Positions 1 to 4,997 of a stretch of DNA of 6,010 nucleotides are shown piece after piece. This DNA comes from Nitrospirota bacterium (GTDB lineage: Bacteria > Nitrospinota_A > UBA7883 > JACRGQ01). Every line of letters begins with the position of its first letter. Positions within the stretch are counted from its first letter, which is position 1. Location: contig JAJRYM010000234.1 in assembly GCA_024275775.1 (NCBI GenBank), positions 1-6,010 of the forward strand, written 5' to 3'. The translations under genes were made by a program, and so were the position numbers. A model generated the notes under the pieces. It searched no databases. It had not been told where the DNA came from and was given only the letters and a program-made list of their open reading frames with translations.

Positions 1-154
1 CTAACACGCCGGACTGTATTTCTATCGCAAATCGGACGCAAAAAGCAAACAGTTTTTTCCACACGGGTAAAAAATAGTCCCGGTTACCTTCTCATACTAT
101 AAAAAGAGACCGTTTGATACAATTTCCCTCATAACATCCTGAGACAAAATCGAG

Positions 155-160
155 TATAAT
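155..160 (+). promoter_or_regulatory. Candidate -10 box (TATAAT) for the lipoprotein gene
   Basis: A perfect TATAAT lies about 180 bp upstream of the GTG start. No convincing -35 hexamer sits 16-18 bp further upstream (the sequence there is close to TAACAT). The nearest TTGACA-like hexamer, TTGATA at 114-119, is too far away. If used, it would give a leader of roughly 170 nt containing the two small hairpins at 196-227. Support is motif-level only. Confidence 0.3.
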
Positions 161-327
161 TATTTCCCAATAGGAGAAGAGGAAAAGCTTTCACAAAACC
201 GGGTGGATGGTTTGCATACTGCGTATGTATGAAAAAGGCTTGAAAGGCGGTGATGTCTCTGATTGTATTCGCGGTTTCAACTTTTCAATTTCGCATAGCA
301 TCCTAATATCAATAAATACTCTTGCAT

Positions 328-336
328 GGAGGGTGA
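328..336 (+). promoter_or_regulatory. Ribosome-binding site that decides the lipoprotein start
   Basis: GGAGGGTGA lies just before GTG at 341. The ATG at 326 overlaps this Shine-Dalgarno sequence and has no ribosome-binding site of its own. Translation therefore most likely starts at GTG 341, five codons downstream of the longest open frame. Confidence 0.75.
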
Positions 337-340
337 CAAA

Positions 341-1504
341 GTGAGTTCACGGCTTAGAAAATCATTGGCTTTTTCCTTGACAGCCGCATTTATGTTTCTT
401 CTGTCCGCCTGCGGAGGCGGAAGTAGCGGCTCATCCACAACATCAACTACCACAGCGAGTGGGGTCTTTAAAGATAGTAATGTATCTGGATTAAGTTATG
501 TATCGGGAGCCCAATCGGGCATTACCGGTTCGGACGGCAGTTTTACATATGAAGTTGGTCAATCGGTCACATTTTCTATTGGTGGAGTTACGGTCGGCAC
601 CGCTACGGGCCAGTCTGTTGTTACTCCCGTAGATCTCGTCTCCGGCGGCAATAGTGGTTCATCACACGTTCAGAACATCGTTCGGTTTTTGACGATGCTG
701 GATGACGATGGCGATCCGACCAACGGAATCAGCATCTCGTCGGCAGTGCAAACTATTGCCAAGACTTGGACGCAGGTTAATTTCAAGGCGGCCGATTTAG
801 GTACCGAGTTGGCGTCTATTGTAGCCGATGCCACCGCAATTGCTGGAGAAACGCATACGTTACCAAGCGCTTCATCGGCCAAATCCCATATGGAATCCAC
901 GTTGCTATGCACCCGCGCCGGGGCTTTTCGTGGAACATATACAGGTACTGACAACGGACCGTTTGGCGTTCTTATTGACGCAAAAACGGGCAATGTAAAC
1001 GGCTTTGCGTTTAGCAACACCGACCAGGCAATCATGACGCTGACTGGCACCACAGCAATCAGCTTTGATCAAAGCGCCGCTTTCGTTAGCGGCAATGTAT
1101 CAGCCGGCGCAACGTATAGTGGCGGGTTTACAACGCCAAATCAGGTGGGCGGCACTTGGAACATTGCGGGGGGAGATGGTACGTTTTCTGGAAGCCGGAT
1201 CGGTGGTGTAGCCAACGCAACTTATCGTTTCACGGGTAGTTATATTGGAGGTGATTTCGGGCTTTTCGCTTTTGATATAGATGGGGCAGACAAAATCACC
1301 GGCGTATCCTATAGCGTGACAGATGATGTGCAGTCAACTTTAAGTGGCACGGTAACCGGCAATTTGGTATCTGCAACAACATCCGACGGCACTAATATTA
1401 CAGGTACGCTGGATAAGACCGCAGGCACGATTAGTGGGTCATGGACGGATACTCCAAGTCAGGCAACAGGCACATATTCCGGTAGCGGTTGCAAGTTGAA
1501 CTAA
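341..1504 (+). CDS. Secreted lipoprotein with tandem beta-rich C-terminal repeats
   Basis: This is a 387-residue exported protein of unknown function. From the GTG start it has a basic n-region (R4, R6, K7), a hydrophobic stretch (about 9-21) and the lipobox LSAC with Cys24, so it should be processed by signal peptidase II and lipid-anchored. Position +2 is Gly, not Asp, which by the Lol rule suggests the outer membrane (inference). A Gly/Ser/Thr linker (about 25-39) follows, then a beta-rich domain (about 40-100) starting GVFKDSNVSGL. This opening resembles domains that recur in proteobacterial surface lipoproteins (family recollection, not a search). Next comes a more helical part containing an acidic DDDGDPTNG stretch (121-129), possibly metal-binding. 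The C-terminal half holds two related units, about 196-287 and 297-383, opening FRGTYTGTDNGPFGVLID and FTGSYIGGDFGLFAFDID. Only two cysteines remain after Cys24 (190 and 384); they bracket the repeat pair and could form a disulfide. An adhesin or surface-binding role is possible but not shown. Confidence 0.85.
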   Translation: MSSRLRKSLAFSLTAAFMFLLSACGGGSSGSSTTSTTTASGVFKDSNVSGLSYVSGAQSGITGSDGSFTYEVGQSVTFSIGGVTVGTATGQSVVTPVDLVSGGNSGSSHVQNIVRFLTMLDDDGDPTNGISISSAVQTIAKTWTQVNFKAADLGTELASIVADATAIAGETHTLPSASSAKSHMESTLLCTRAGAFRGTYTGTDNGPFGVLIDAKTGNVNGFAFSNTDQAIMTLTGTTAISFDQSAAFVSGNVSAGATYSGGFTTPNQVGGTWNIAGGDGTFSGSRIGGVANATYRFTGSYIGGDFGLFAFDIDGADKITGVSYSVTDDVQSTLSGTVTGNLVSATTSDGTNITGTLDKTAGTISGSWTDTPSQATGTYSGSGCKLN

Positions 1505-1542
1505 TCGGCAATGCCGCCTAACAAACGGGTAGAAAAGGCTGT

Positions 1543-1560
1543 CCCGCCCTGCTGGGCGGG
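1543..1560. terminator. GC-rich stem-loop between convergent genes
   Basis: CCCGCCC (1543-1549), loop TGCT and GGGCGGG (1554-1560) form a perfect 7-bp stem 39 bp after the lipoprotein stop codon. On the + strand no T-tract follows (GCGGGAAGC). Read on the - strand, the stem is followed by a short TTTT about 6 bases later, so it may work better as a terminator for the flavoprotein gene coming from the right. Terminator function is plausible in either direction but weak by the classical rule. Confidence 0.45.
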
Positions 1561-1586
1561 GCGGGAAGCGGCCATTCATTAGATAT

Positions 1587-1616
1587 GGTGAAGGTGGTGC
1601 ATGGAAACCTTCAACC
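1587..1616. repeat. Imperfect inverted repeat downstream of the flavoprotein gene
   Basis: GGT-GAAGGT (1587-1595) pairs with ACCTTC-A-ACC (1607-1616) around an 11-nt loop, with one bulged A at 1613. It lies 17 bp beyond the stop codon of the minus-strand flavoprotein gene. No T-run follows on either strand. It could stabilise the 3' end or help termination together with the stem at 1543-1560. Confidence 0.35.
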
Positions 1617-1633
1617 GCTTTCGCGCGGGTGAA

Positions 1634-2134
1634 TCAGATAGCTAATAACGCTTTCCGCAGTTCCTCGATGGAAGCGACGACGGTAACAAGCGGAAATTTC
1701 CGCAGTTTTTCTATATTCTCAAGATCGATCGGCCGGGGCTTTACCTTCAGCGGTTTCGTTACGCCCCATGTTTCCACGGTCTCGCCGCTGTCTGTCGGCA
1801 AAACATAAATCGGCACTTCAGCCTTTCCGGCCTGCGCGAAAAGCGTGGTAATGAGACTGTCCGAAATGCCATAGACAAACTTGGCCACAGAATTGGCGCT
1901 GGCCGGCGCGATTACAAGCCTTCGGTACTTGCCCGAATAAAAATCCCTGCACGCCATGGCGGAAGCCGACCTGTCCGAAACCGGCTCCACCGGCAGTGAA
2001 ACCTTGTAGAGGGAAAGCACTTCCCTGCCAGCCTCGGAGATGAAAACGTCCAGATCTCCCACAGCCGAAATCAGCTCCGCCGACTCTTTAAGCAGATGCC
2101 CCGCTCCGGTTATTCCCCACGCCGTTCTACTCAT
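1634..2134 (-). CDS. Flavoprotein, AfpA/DmrB-like (PF02441 type)
   Basis: This is a 166-residue soluble protein. The N-terminal WGITGAGH (6-13) is the phosphate-binding loop expected for the flavoprotein fold. APASANSVAK (76-85), followed by GISDSLITTLFAQAGK, matches the conserved block of the UbiX/Dfp/archaeoflavoprotein superfamily that lines the FMN site. The C-terminal RPIDLENIEKLRK is like that of archaeoflavoprotein AfpA and dihydromethanopterin reductase DmrB. The likely role is an FMN-dependent electron-transfer or reductase protein; the substrate is not determined. The start chosen is ATG 2134 (MSRTAWGIT), because the 16 bases from this ATG are duplicated at 2688-2703 behind a proper Shine-Dalgarno. 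That shows this was the ancestral start. An in-frame ATG at 2146 would add four residues (MGNT) encoded by inserted DNA. No good ribosome-binding site precedes either ATG now, so expression may be reduced. The reading frame itself is intact. Aromatic-acid decarboxylase (UbiX) is a less likely alternative given the WGITGAG and RPID signatures. Confidence 0.82.
   Translation of the reverse strand: MSRTAWGITGAGHLLKESAELISAVGDLDVFISEAGREVLSLYKVSLPVEPVSDRSASAMACRDFYSGKYRRLVIAPASANSVAKFVYGISDSLITTLFAQAGKAEVPIYVLPTDSGETVETWGVTKPLKVKPRPIDLENIEKLRKFPLVTVVASIEELRKALLAI
2119..2134. repeat. Left 16-bp direct repeat flanking the insertion
   Basis: ACGCCGTTCTACTCAT here is identical to 2688-2703. The match is exactly 16 bp: bases on both outer sides differ (CCCC against ATGT before, TGTA against CCGG after). 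On the minus strand it reads ATGAGTAGAACGGCGT, the first five codons plus one base of the flavoprotein gene. It is best read as a target-site duplication. Confidence 0.88.
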
Positions 2135-2153
2135 TGTATTACCCATCGAACTG

Positions 2154-2237
2154 TCAAATAGTTTGCATTGTCATTCGCTTTAGTTTTTTGTTTAGATATT
2201 CTGCGGGCGCTTTCCATCCCATTCCGCTATTCAGCAT
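2154..2237 (-). pseudogene. Probable transposase C-terminal remnant
   Basis: The minus-strand frame ends in about 27 residues containing NSGMGWKAPAEYLNKKLKR and stops at TGA 2156-2154. The pattern G-W-K-x-P-A-E-Y-L followed by a basic tail resembles the extreme C-terminus of integrase-core (rve/DDE) transposases, where a 'GxKTPAEYL' block closes the protein. No DDE core is visible upstream: the frame runs into palindromic repeat DNA. It is therefore a fragment, not a working enzyme. The stop lies 17 bp inside the left edge of the insertion, as expected for an IS transposase ending close to its terminal repeat. The identification rests on a short motif. Confidence 0.45.
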
Positions 2238-2284
2238 GATTTTAGATTCGCATGGCAATGCGCTTATGCTGGAGATCTTACAAT

Positions 2285-2579
2285 CTTCCCCTTGCGCAAG
2301 CCTAAGGGGAAGTGGATTCGCGCTTTCAGCGCGGAGACGACTTGTCACGCCGTAGCTAAAAAGCCCTTCCTTACTTCTCGATAATTCAGGGAGTTTCTGC
2401 GAGCCGAAGGCGAAGCTAAAAGCGAAGGTCGGGAGGGGTTCTTCAATAACAAATGTGACATCACGAGGACTCCGAAGGAGGCCGTGGTGATCTCGCGTAA
2501 AGAGAGATGGCCACGCTTCGCTCGCCATGACAGGAAAAGGGCGAGATTGCCACATCCCGCCCGTGGCGGGATTCGCAAT
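2285..2579. repeat. Cluster of short palindromic dispersed-repeat units
   Basis: At least six stem-loops follow one another. CTTCCCCTT/AAGGGGAAG spans 2285-2312 (9-bp stem, 10-nt loop). CGCGCT-TTC-AGCGCG spans 2319-2333. CTCC-GAA-GGAG with outer CAC/GTG spans 2462-2486. CGTGG..ATCTC/GAGAT..CCACG spans 2483-2515. CTCGCC/GGCGAG spans 2521-2545. ATTGC plus ATCCCGCC, loop CGT, then GGCGGGAT plus GCAAT spans 2546-2579. Read on the minus strand, the edge has the form GTCATTGCGAA...GGCAATCTCG, a style seen in dispersed intergenic repeats of many environmental bacteria (general recollection). The open frames crossing it on both strands have low-complexity, arginine/serine/proline-rich translations and are not genes. 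Confidence 0.7.
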
Positions 2580-2587
2580 GACATGAA

Positions 2588-2612
2588 CAGGATTGCGCAT
2601 CCCGTCAGGATT
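2588..2612. repeat. Short direct repeat CAGGATT x2
   Basis: CAGGATT occurs at 2588-2594 and 2606-2612 (18-bp period), at the junction between the palindromic cluster and the right end of the insertion. It may mark a repeat-unit boundary or be chance. Confidence 0.3.
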
Positions 2613-2630
2613 CGGCCATGTGACGATTTT

Positions 2631-2636
2631 ATTATA
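2631..2636 (-). promoter_or_regulatory. Candidate outward -10 box (TATAAT) inside the insertion
   Basis: On the minus strand TATAAT reads 2636 to 2631, inside the near-palindrome TTTTAT-T-ATAAAA (2627-2639). A weak -35 (TTGGAG) lies 16 bp upstream. It points through the insertion toward the flavoprotein gene, so it could supply transcription to the displaced gene, or be the old promoter of the mobile element. AT-rich palindromes also produce such matches by chance. Confidence 0.25.
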
Positions 2637-2703
2637 AAAGGCCAATGTTAAGCTCCAAAACTGTTACATAATGGCCGTGGTCAATGTACGCCGTTCTACT
2701 CAT
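2632..2703 (-). pseudogene. Orphaned original 5' end of the flavoprotein gene
   Basis: The right copy of the 16-bp repeat keeps the ancestral start ATG (2703-2701) behind AAGG with an 8-nt spacer (AAAACCGG). It reads M-S-R-T-A as in the real gene, then leaves the gene at the insertion boundary (2687) and runs through inserted DNA to TAA at 2632-2634, making a 23-codon frame. It is a relic of the gene start, possibly still translated as a short peptide, with no expected function. Confidence 0.6.
2688..2703. repeat. Right 16-bp direct repeat flanking the insertion
   Basis: This is the second copy of ACGCCGTTCTACTCAT, identical to 2119-2134. It adjoins the 55-bp region shared with pabB and retains the original start-codon context of the flavoprotein gene, so this side is the ancestral upstream flank. 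Confidence 0.88.
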
Positions 2704-2758
2704 CCGGTTTTCCTTTCAATATGCTAATATCACAGCGCAATAATAGCAGGAGTTTTCG
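2704..2758. promoter_or_regulatory. Divergent control region between pabB and the original flavoprotein start
   Basis: Only 55 bp separate the ancestral flavoprotein ATG from the pabB start. On the minus strand it holds an extended -10-like TGC-TATTAT (2748-2740) and then a Shine-Dalgarno AAGG (2717-2714) before ATG 2703. On the plus strand TAATAT (2725-2730) is a possible -10 for pabB without a clear -35. The compact layout suggests that the two transcription units originally shared overlapping, back-to-back promoters. Confidence 0.35.
2748..2752 (+). promoter_or_regulatory. Ribosome-binding site supporting a TTG start for pabB
   Basis: AGGAG lies 6 nt before TTG 2759. The next in-frame ATG is at residue 37 (2867) and would cut into the conserved N-terminal domain, so the TTG start is preferred. 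Confidence 0.7.
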
Positions 2759-4159
2759 TTGAACCGAATTTTTCAAAAAGCCGGCTGTCCGCCGCTTCCT
2801 TCGCTCGACACGCTAACCGCGCCGGTTATAACAAAAGCGGGCTACGCCGACCCGTATGAAGTTTTCATGGAAAACTCGCGCGGACTGGAAGGCGAGATAT
2901 TGCTGGACGGAACCGGCGACGCGAACGGAGCGGGAAGGTATTCCATACTGGCCATGCACCCGCTTTTCACCCTGCGCGTGGCACATAACCGAGCCGTCCT
3001 CAAATGGAACGGCGGGGAATTTTCCTTTCCAGCCGACCCGCCGGAAATTATCCACCTGCTGGAACAGCTTCTCCCCCCGCGCGGCGATGAGAACGGGGAA
3101 TATTTCGACGGCGGGCTACTGTTTTTGCTTCCCTACGAGATGAACAGGTTTTATGAAAATATCCCGACAGCGCACGGCGAACCGGAAGCAGACGACCTGT
3201 GGTGCGGCTTCTATTCGAACGTTCAGGTGTTCGACAGGCTTAAGAAGGAAAGCAGGCTTATCGGCCGCACTCCCCTCCCTGCCCCGCCGACCGGCGCGAA
3301 AGCGGAAACAGGTTACGCCGTTTCGGAATTCATTTGCGATGAATCTGCAAACAGCTACCTGTCAAAAATACGGGCAATAAAGAAATACATCGCAAACGGC
3401 GATGTTTATCAGGTAAACCTCTCCCGCAGGCTCACAGCGGAATTCGAAGGTTCCGCCGAAGCGTTCTTCGGCAGTCTGCGGCAAACGAACCCGGCTTCCT
3501 ACGGCGCTTTCATCAACGGCGGCGATTTCCGACTGCTCTCGATGTCGCCTGAACTTTTCTTCAAAACAGACGGCCACAGCATAAAAACCATGCCGATAAA
3601 AGGAACCGCGCCCAGAGGAGCCGACCCGGCCGAAGATGAAAAGCTGGCGCGGGCGCTCGCCTCATCGGGCAAGGATAAAGCCGAAAACGTGATGATAGTG
3701 GACCTCATGCGGAACGACCTCTCGCGCGTATGTCTGCCCAATTCCGTAAAAGTGCCCCGCCTCTGCGCTCCTGAGAAACTGCCGACAGTGCATCACCTCG
3801 TATCTACGGTAACCGGACTGCTTAAGGAAAACGTACGCCTTTCGGATATCCTTTCGGCCGTGTACCCCGGCGGGTCGATAACCGGCGCGCCGAAGATACG
3901 GGCAATGGAGATTATTTCCGAGCTGGAAACATCGCCGCGCGGTTTTTACTGCGGCTCGATAATTGCCTGCGGGCTGAACGGAACCGTTACCGCGTCCCTG
4001 CTCATACGAAGCCTCACGATAAAAAACGGCAAAGCGGTTTACAGAACGGGCGGGGGAATAACCGCCGATTCCGACCCGGAAGAAGAACTCCGCGAAACGG
4101 AGCACAAAGCGGAAATGCTTAAACTCCTTCCGGCAGAGAAGGTAACGGGTAATGCCTGA
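2759..4159 (+). CDS. pabB: Aminodeoxychorismate synthase component I (PabB)
   Basis: PabB aminates chorismate to 4-amino-4-deoxychorismate in the cytoplasm, using ammonia from the glutamine amidotransferase PabA, which is not in this window. At 466 residues it has the usual family length. An N-terminal anthranilate-synthase-I-like domain (about 20-165, with GRYSILAMHP at 59-68) is followed by the chorismate-binding domain (about 198-455). Diagnostic blocks are NGDVYQVNLSRR (213-224), PIKGTAPRG (279-287), DLMRNDLSRV (315-324), VHHLVSTVTG (344-353), YPGGSITGAPK (369-379), GFYCGSI (395-401) and GGGITADSDPEEELRETEHKA (431-451). The Lys in PIKGT (residue 281) is the active-site nucleophile typical of PabB; TrpE has PIAGT there, so this is PabB rather than anthranilate synthase. 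The gene starts at TTG behind AGGAG. Its end overlaps pabC by 8 bp, which suggests translational coupling in one operon. Confidence 0.95.
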   Translation: MNRIFQKAGCPPLPSLDTLTAPVITKAGYADPYEVFMENSRGLEGEILLDGTGDANGAGRYSILAMHPLFTLRVAHNRAVLKWNGGEFSFPADPPEIIHLLEQLLPPRGDENGEYFDGGLLFLLPYEMNRFYENIPTAHGEPEADDLWCGFYSNVQVFDRLKKESRLIGRTPLPAPPTGAKAETGYAVSEFICDESANSYLSKIRAIKKYIANGDVYQVNLSRRLTAEFEGSAEAFFGSLRQTNPASYGAFINGGDFRLLSMSPELFFKTDGHSIKTMPIKGTAPRGADPAEDEKLARALASSGKDKAENVMIVDLMRNDLSRVCLPNSVKVPRLCAPEKLPTVHHLVSTVTGLLKENVRLSDILSAVYPGGSITGAPKIRAMEIISELETSPRGFYCGSIIACGLNGTVTASLLIRSLTIKNGKAVYRTGGGITADSDPEEELRETEHKAEMLKLLPAEKVTGNA

Positions 4160-4979
4160 CGGCTACTGCGTAGTAAACGGCGAACTTCTGCCTCTGCGAA
4201 CGCCAGCCGTGCCTGCCGTCGACCGAAGTTTCGCCCTCGGTGACGGGCTGTTTGAAACGATAAAGGTTATAAACGATTCACCGGTCTGGCTTTCCGAACA
4301 TTTTTGCAGACTGTCGGCTTCCGCCCGATTCGCCTGCATCGCCGAGCCGGATAAGAACGGAATTGAGCAAGACTGCGCCCGGCTAATCGAGAAAAGCAAA
4401 ATACGGGACGGGTTCCTTCGCGTTACCCTTTCCCGCGGCACGTCGGAGAGCGGAAGGTTCGGCGATATCCCCCAAAAACCTAACCTCGTCATAACCGGCG
4501 GGAAATCCGCGCAGGCCGACCGGCCGTGCAGGGCCGGGTTCGCATCGTGGGCGATAAATGAAACAGACCCGGCGGTTCGCCATAAAACTACTTCACGGTT
4601 TTCATCGGTCGTCGCTTTCCGGGAAGCGCGGGCAAAAGAACTGGACGAACTGATTTTCTTCAACACGCGAGGGGAGCTTGCGGAAAGTATCGTATCGAAC
4701 ATCTTCTTCGTGAAAAATGGCGATGTTAAAACTCCTTCAACCGACTGCGGGATACTGCCGGGAATCACGCGGGCAAAGGTAATCGAAGCCGCCGCCGGCT
4801 TGAGCATTCCGCTTGAGGAAGGTCGGTTCACCAAAGAAGAAATTCTCTCGGCCGACGAAATTTTTTTCACGAACAGCCTCTCGCTTATAACTGTCTGCTC
4901 GGAGCTGGAAGGAAAGATTTTTCAAGCCGGGGAAACGGCGATGAAAATCGGCAAAATAGTTTTATCTATGCTTCCATAG
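4152..4979 (+). CDS. pabC: 4-amino-4-deoxychorismate lyase (PabC)
   Basis: This PLP enzyme of the class IV aminotransferase fold removes pyruvate from aminodeoxychorismate to give 4-aminobenzoate. The 275-residue length is normal for the family. Visible signatures are DRSFALGDGLFETIKV (24-39), RVTLSRG (90-96), Lys145 in RHKTTSRF as the Schiff-base lysine, and GELAESIVSNIFFV (174-187), whose Glu178 should contact the pyridine nitrogen. ILPGITRAKVIE (201-212) and ADEIFFTNSLSLITV (234-248) complete the set. Branched-chain and D-amino-acid aminotransferases share the fold, but the position directly after pabB (8-bp overlap, ATG 4152 inside the pabB end) strongly favours PabC. AAGG at 4139-4142 in the pabB 3' end can serve as its ribosome-binding site. 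Confidence 0.93.
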   Translation: MPDGYCVVNGELLPLRTPAVPAVDRSFALGDGLFETIKVINDSPVWLSEHFCRLSASARFACIAEPDKNGIEQDCARLIEKSKIRDGFLRVTLSRGTSESGRFGDIPQKPNLVITGGKSAQADRPCRAGFASWAINETDPAVRHKTTSRFSSVVAFREARAKELDELIFFNTRGELAESIVSNIFFVKNGDVKTPSTDCGILPGITRAKVIEAAAGLSIPLEEGRFTKEEILSADEIFFTNSLSLITVCSELEGKIFQAGETAMKIGKIVLSMLP

Positions 4980-4981
4980 CC

Positions 4982-4990
4982 TGCTAAAAT
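4982..4990 (+). promoter_or_regulatory. Candidate extended -10 directly before the dehydrogenase start
   Basis: TGC-TAAAAT fits the extended -10 form TGnTAnnnT and ends 7 nt before ATG 4998, so the predicted transcription start falls on or next to the start codon. The 18-bp gap after pabC contains no Shine-Dalgarno. Together these suggest a leaderless transcript for the dehydrogenase, though read-through from pabBC is also possible. Confidence 0.35.
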
Positions 4991-4997
4991 TACCATT

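Larger units (their letters stand above)
1..340. other. Intergenic leader upstream of the lipoprotein gene
   Basis: I see no confident gene here. The stretch is AT-rich and holds a candidate -10 box (155-160) and a purine-rich run at 172-186 that is not followed by a start codon at usable distance. It also holds two adjacent small hairpins: AAACC/GGTTT (196-200 with 209-213) and CATAC-TGC-GTATG (215-227). Near the left edge, CGGG (64-67) can pair with CCCG (79-82), or alternatively GGTAA (66-70) with TTACC (84-88). The gene to which positions 1-60 belong, if any, lies outside the window. Confidence 0.5.
2135..2687. mobile_element. Degenerate insertion element of about 553 bp, interior replaced by repeats
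   Basis: This segment sits between the two 16-bp direct repeats and interrupts what was the 5' end of the flavoprotein gene. It carries no intact gene. Near its left end, on the minus strand, is a short frame that looks like a transposase C-terminus. The middle (about 2285-2580) is a chain of short palindromes. The right end (about 2581-2687) is AT-richer non-coding DNA. Both ends show TGT-type motifs: + strand left end TGTATTACCC, and an imperfect subterminal match between TGTCAAATAGTTT (from 2152) and TGTAACAGTTTT on the minus strand (from 2668). I find no clean terminal inverted repeat. IS elements with long, variable duplications (such as the IS481 family) are a possible parent; that assignment is an inference. 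Confidence 0.65.

Noticed and set aside
30..90. Cyclic-di-GMP (GEMM-I) riboswitch-like words: GGACGCAAA and a following GGTTACC
   Set aside because: The P1b helix with its GAAA-type tetraloop is missing between the conserved words, the expected GCC after GCAAA is absent, and the gene is 250 bp further on. I could not fold a credible aptamer.
1514..1650. Integron attC-like core GCCTAAC (matches RYYYAAC) after the lipoprotein gene, with CTAAC also at the window start
   Set aside because: No GTTRRRY partner core lies within the usual attC length after either site, and no paired inner boxes are visible. A 7-base degenerate match is expected by chance.
2152..2157. Minus-strand TTGACA just upstream of the flavoprotein start, as a new promoter -35
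   Set aside because: The only -10-like word downstream (TACAAT) is 13 bp away, too close, and transcription would start inside the coding sequence.
2134..2355. Plus-strand open frame of 73 codons at the left of the insertion
   Set aside because: It lies antisense to the transposase remnant and runs into the palindromic cluster, with no ribosome-binding site.
2154..2645. Minus-strand open frame of 163 codons (and a 79-codon frame at 2345-2584) over the insertion
   Set aside because: The translations run through palindromic repeat DNA with low-complexity, Arg/Ser/Pro-rich content. Only the final 27 codons look protein-like (transposase tail).
4163..4870. Long minus-strand open frame of 235 codons inside pabC
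   Set aside because: It is an antisense shadow of a strongly recognisable PabC coding sequence, a common effect of the codon usage here. The same applies to the antisense frames in pabB and the dehydrogenase.
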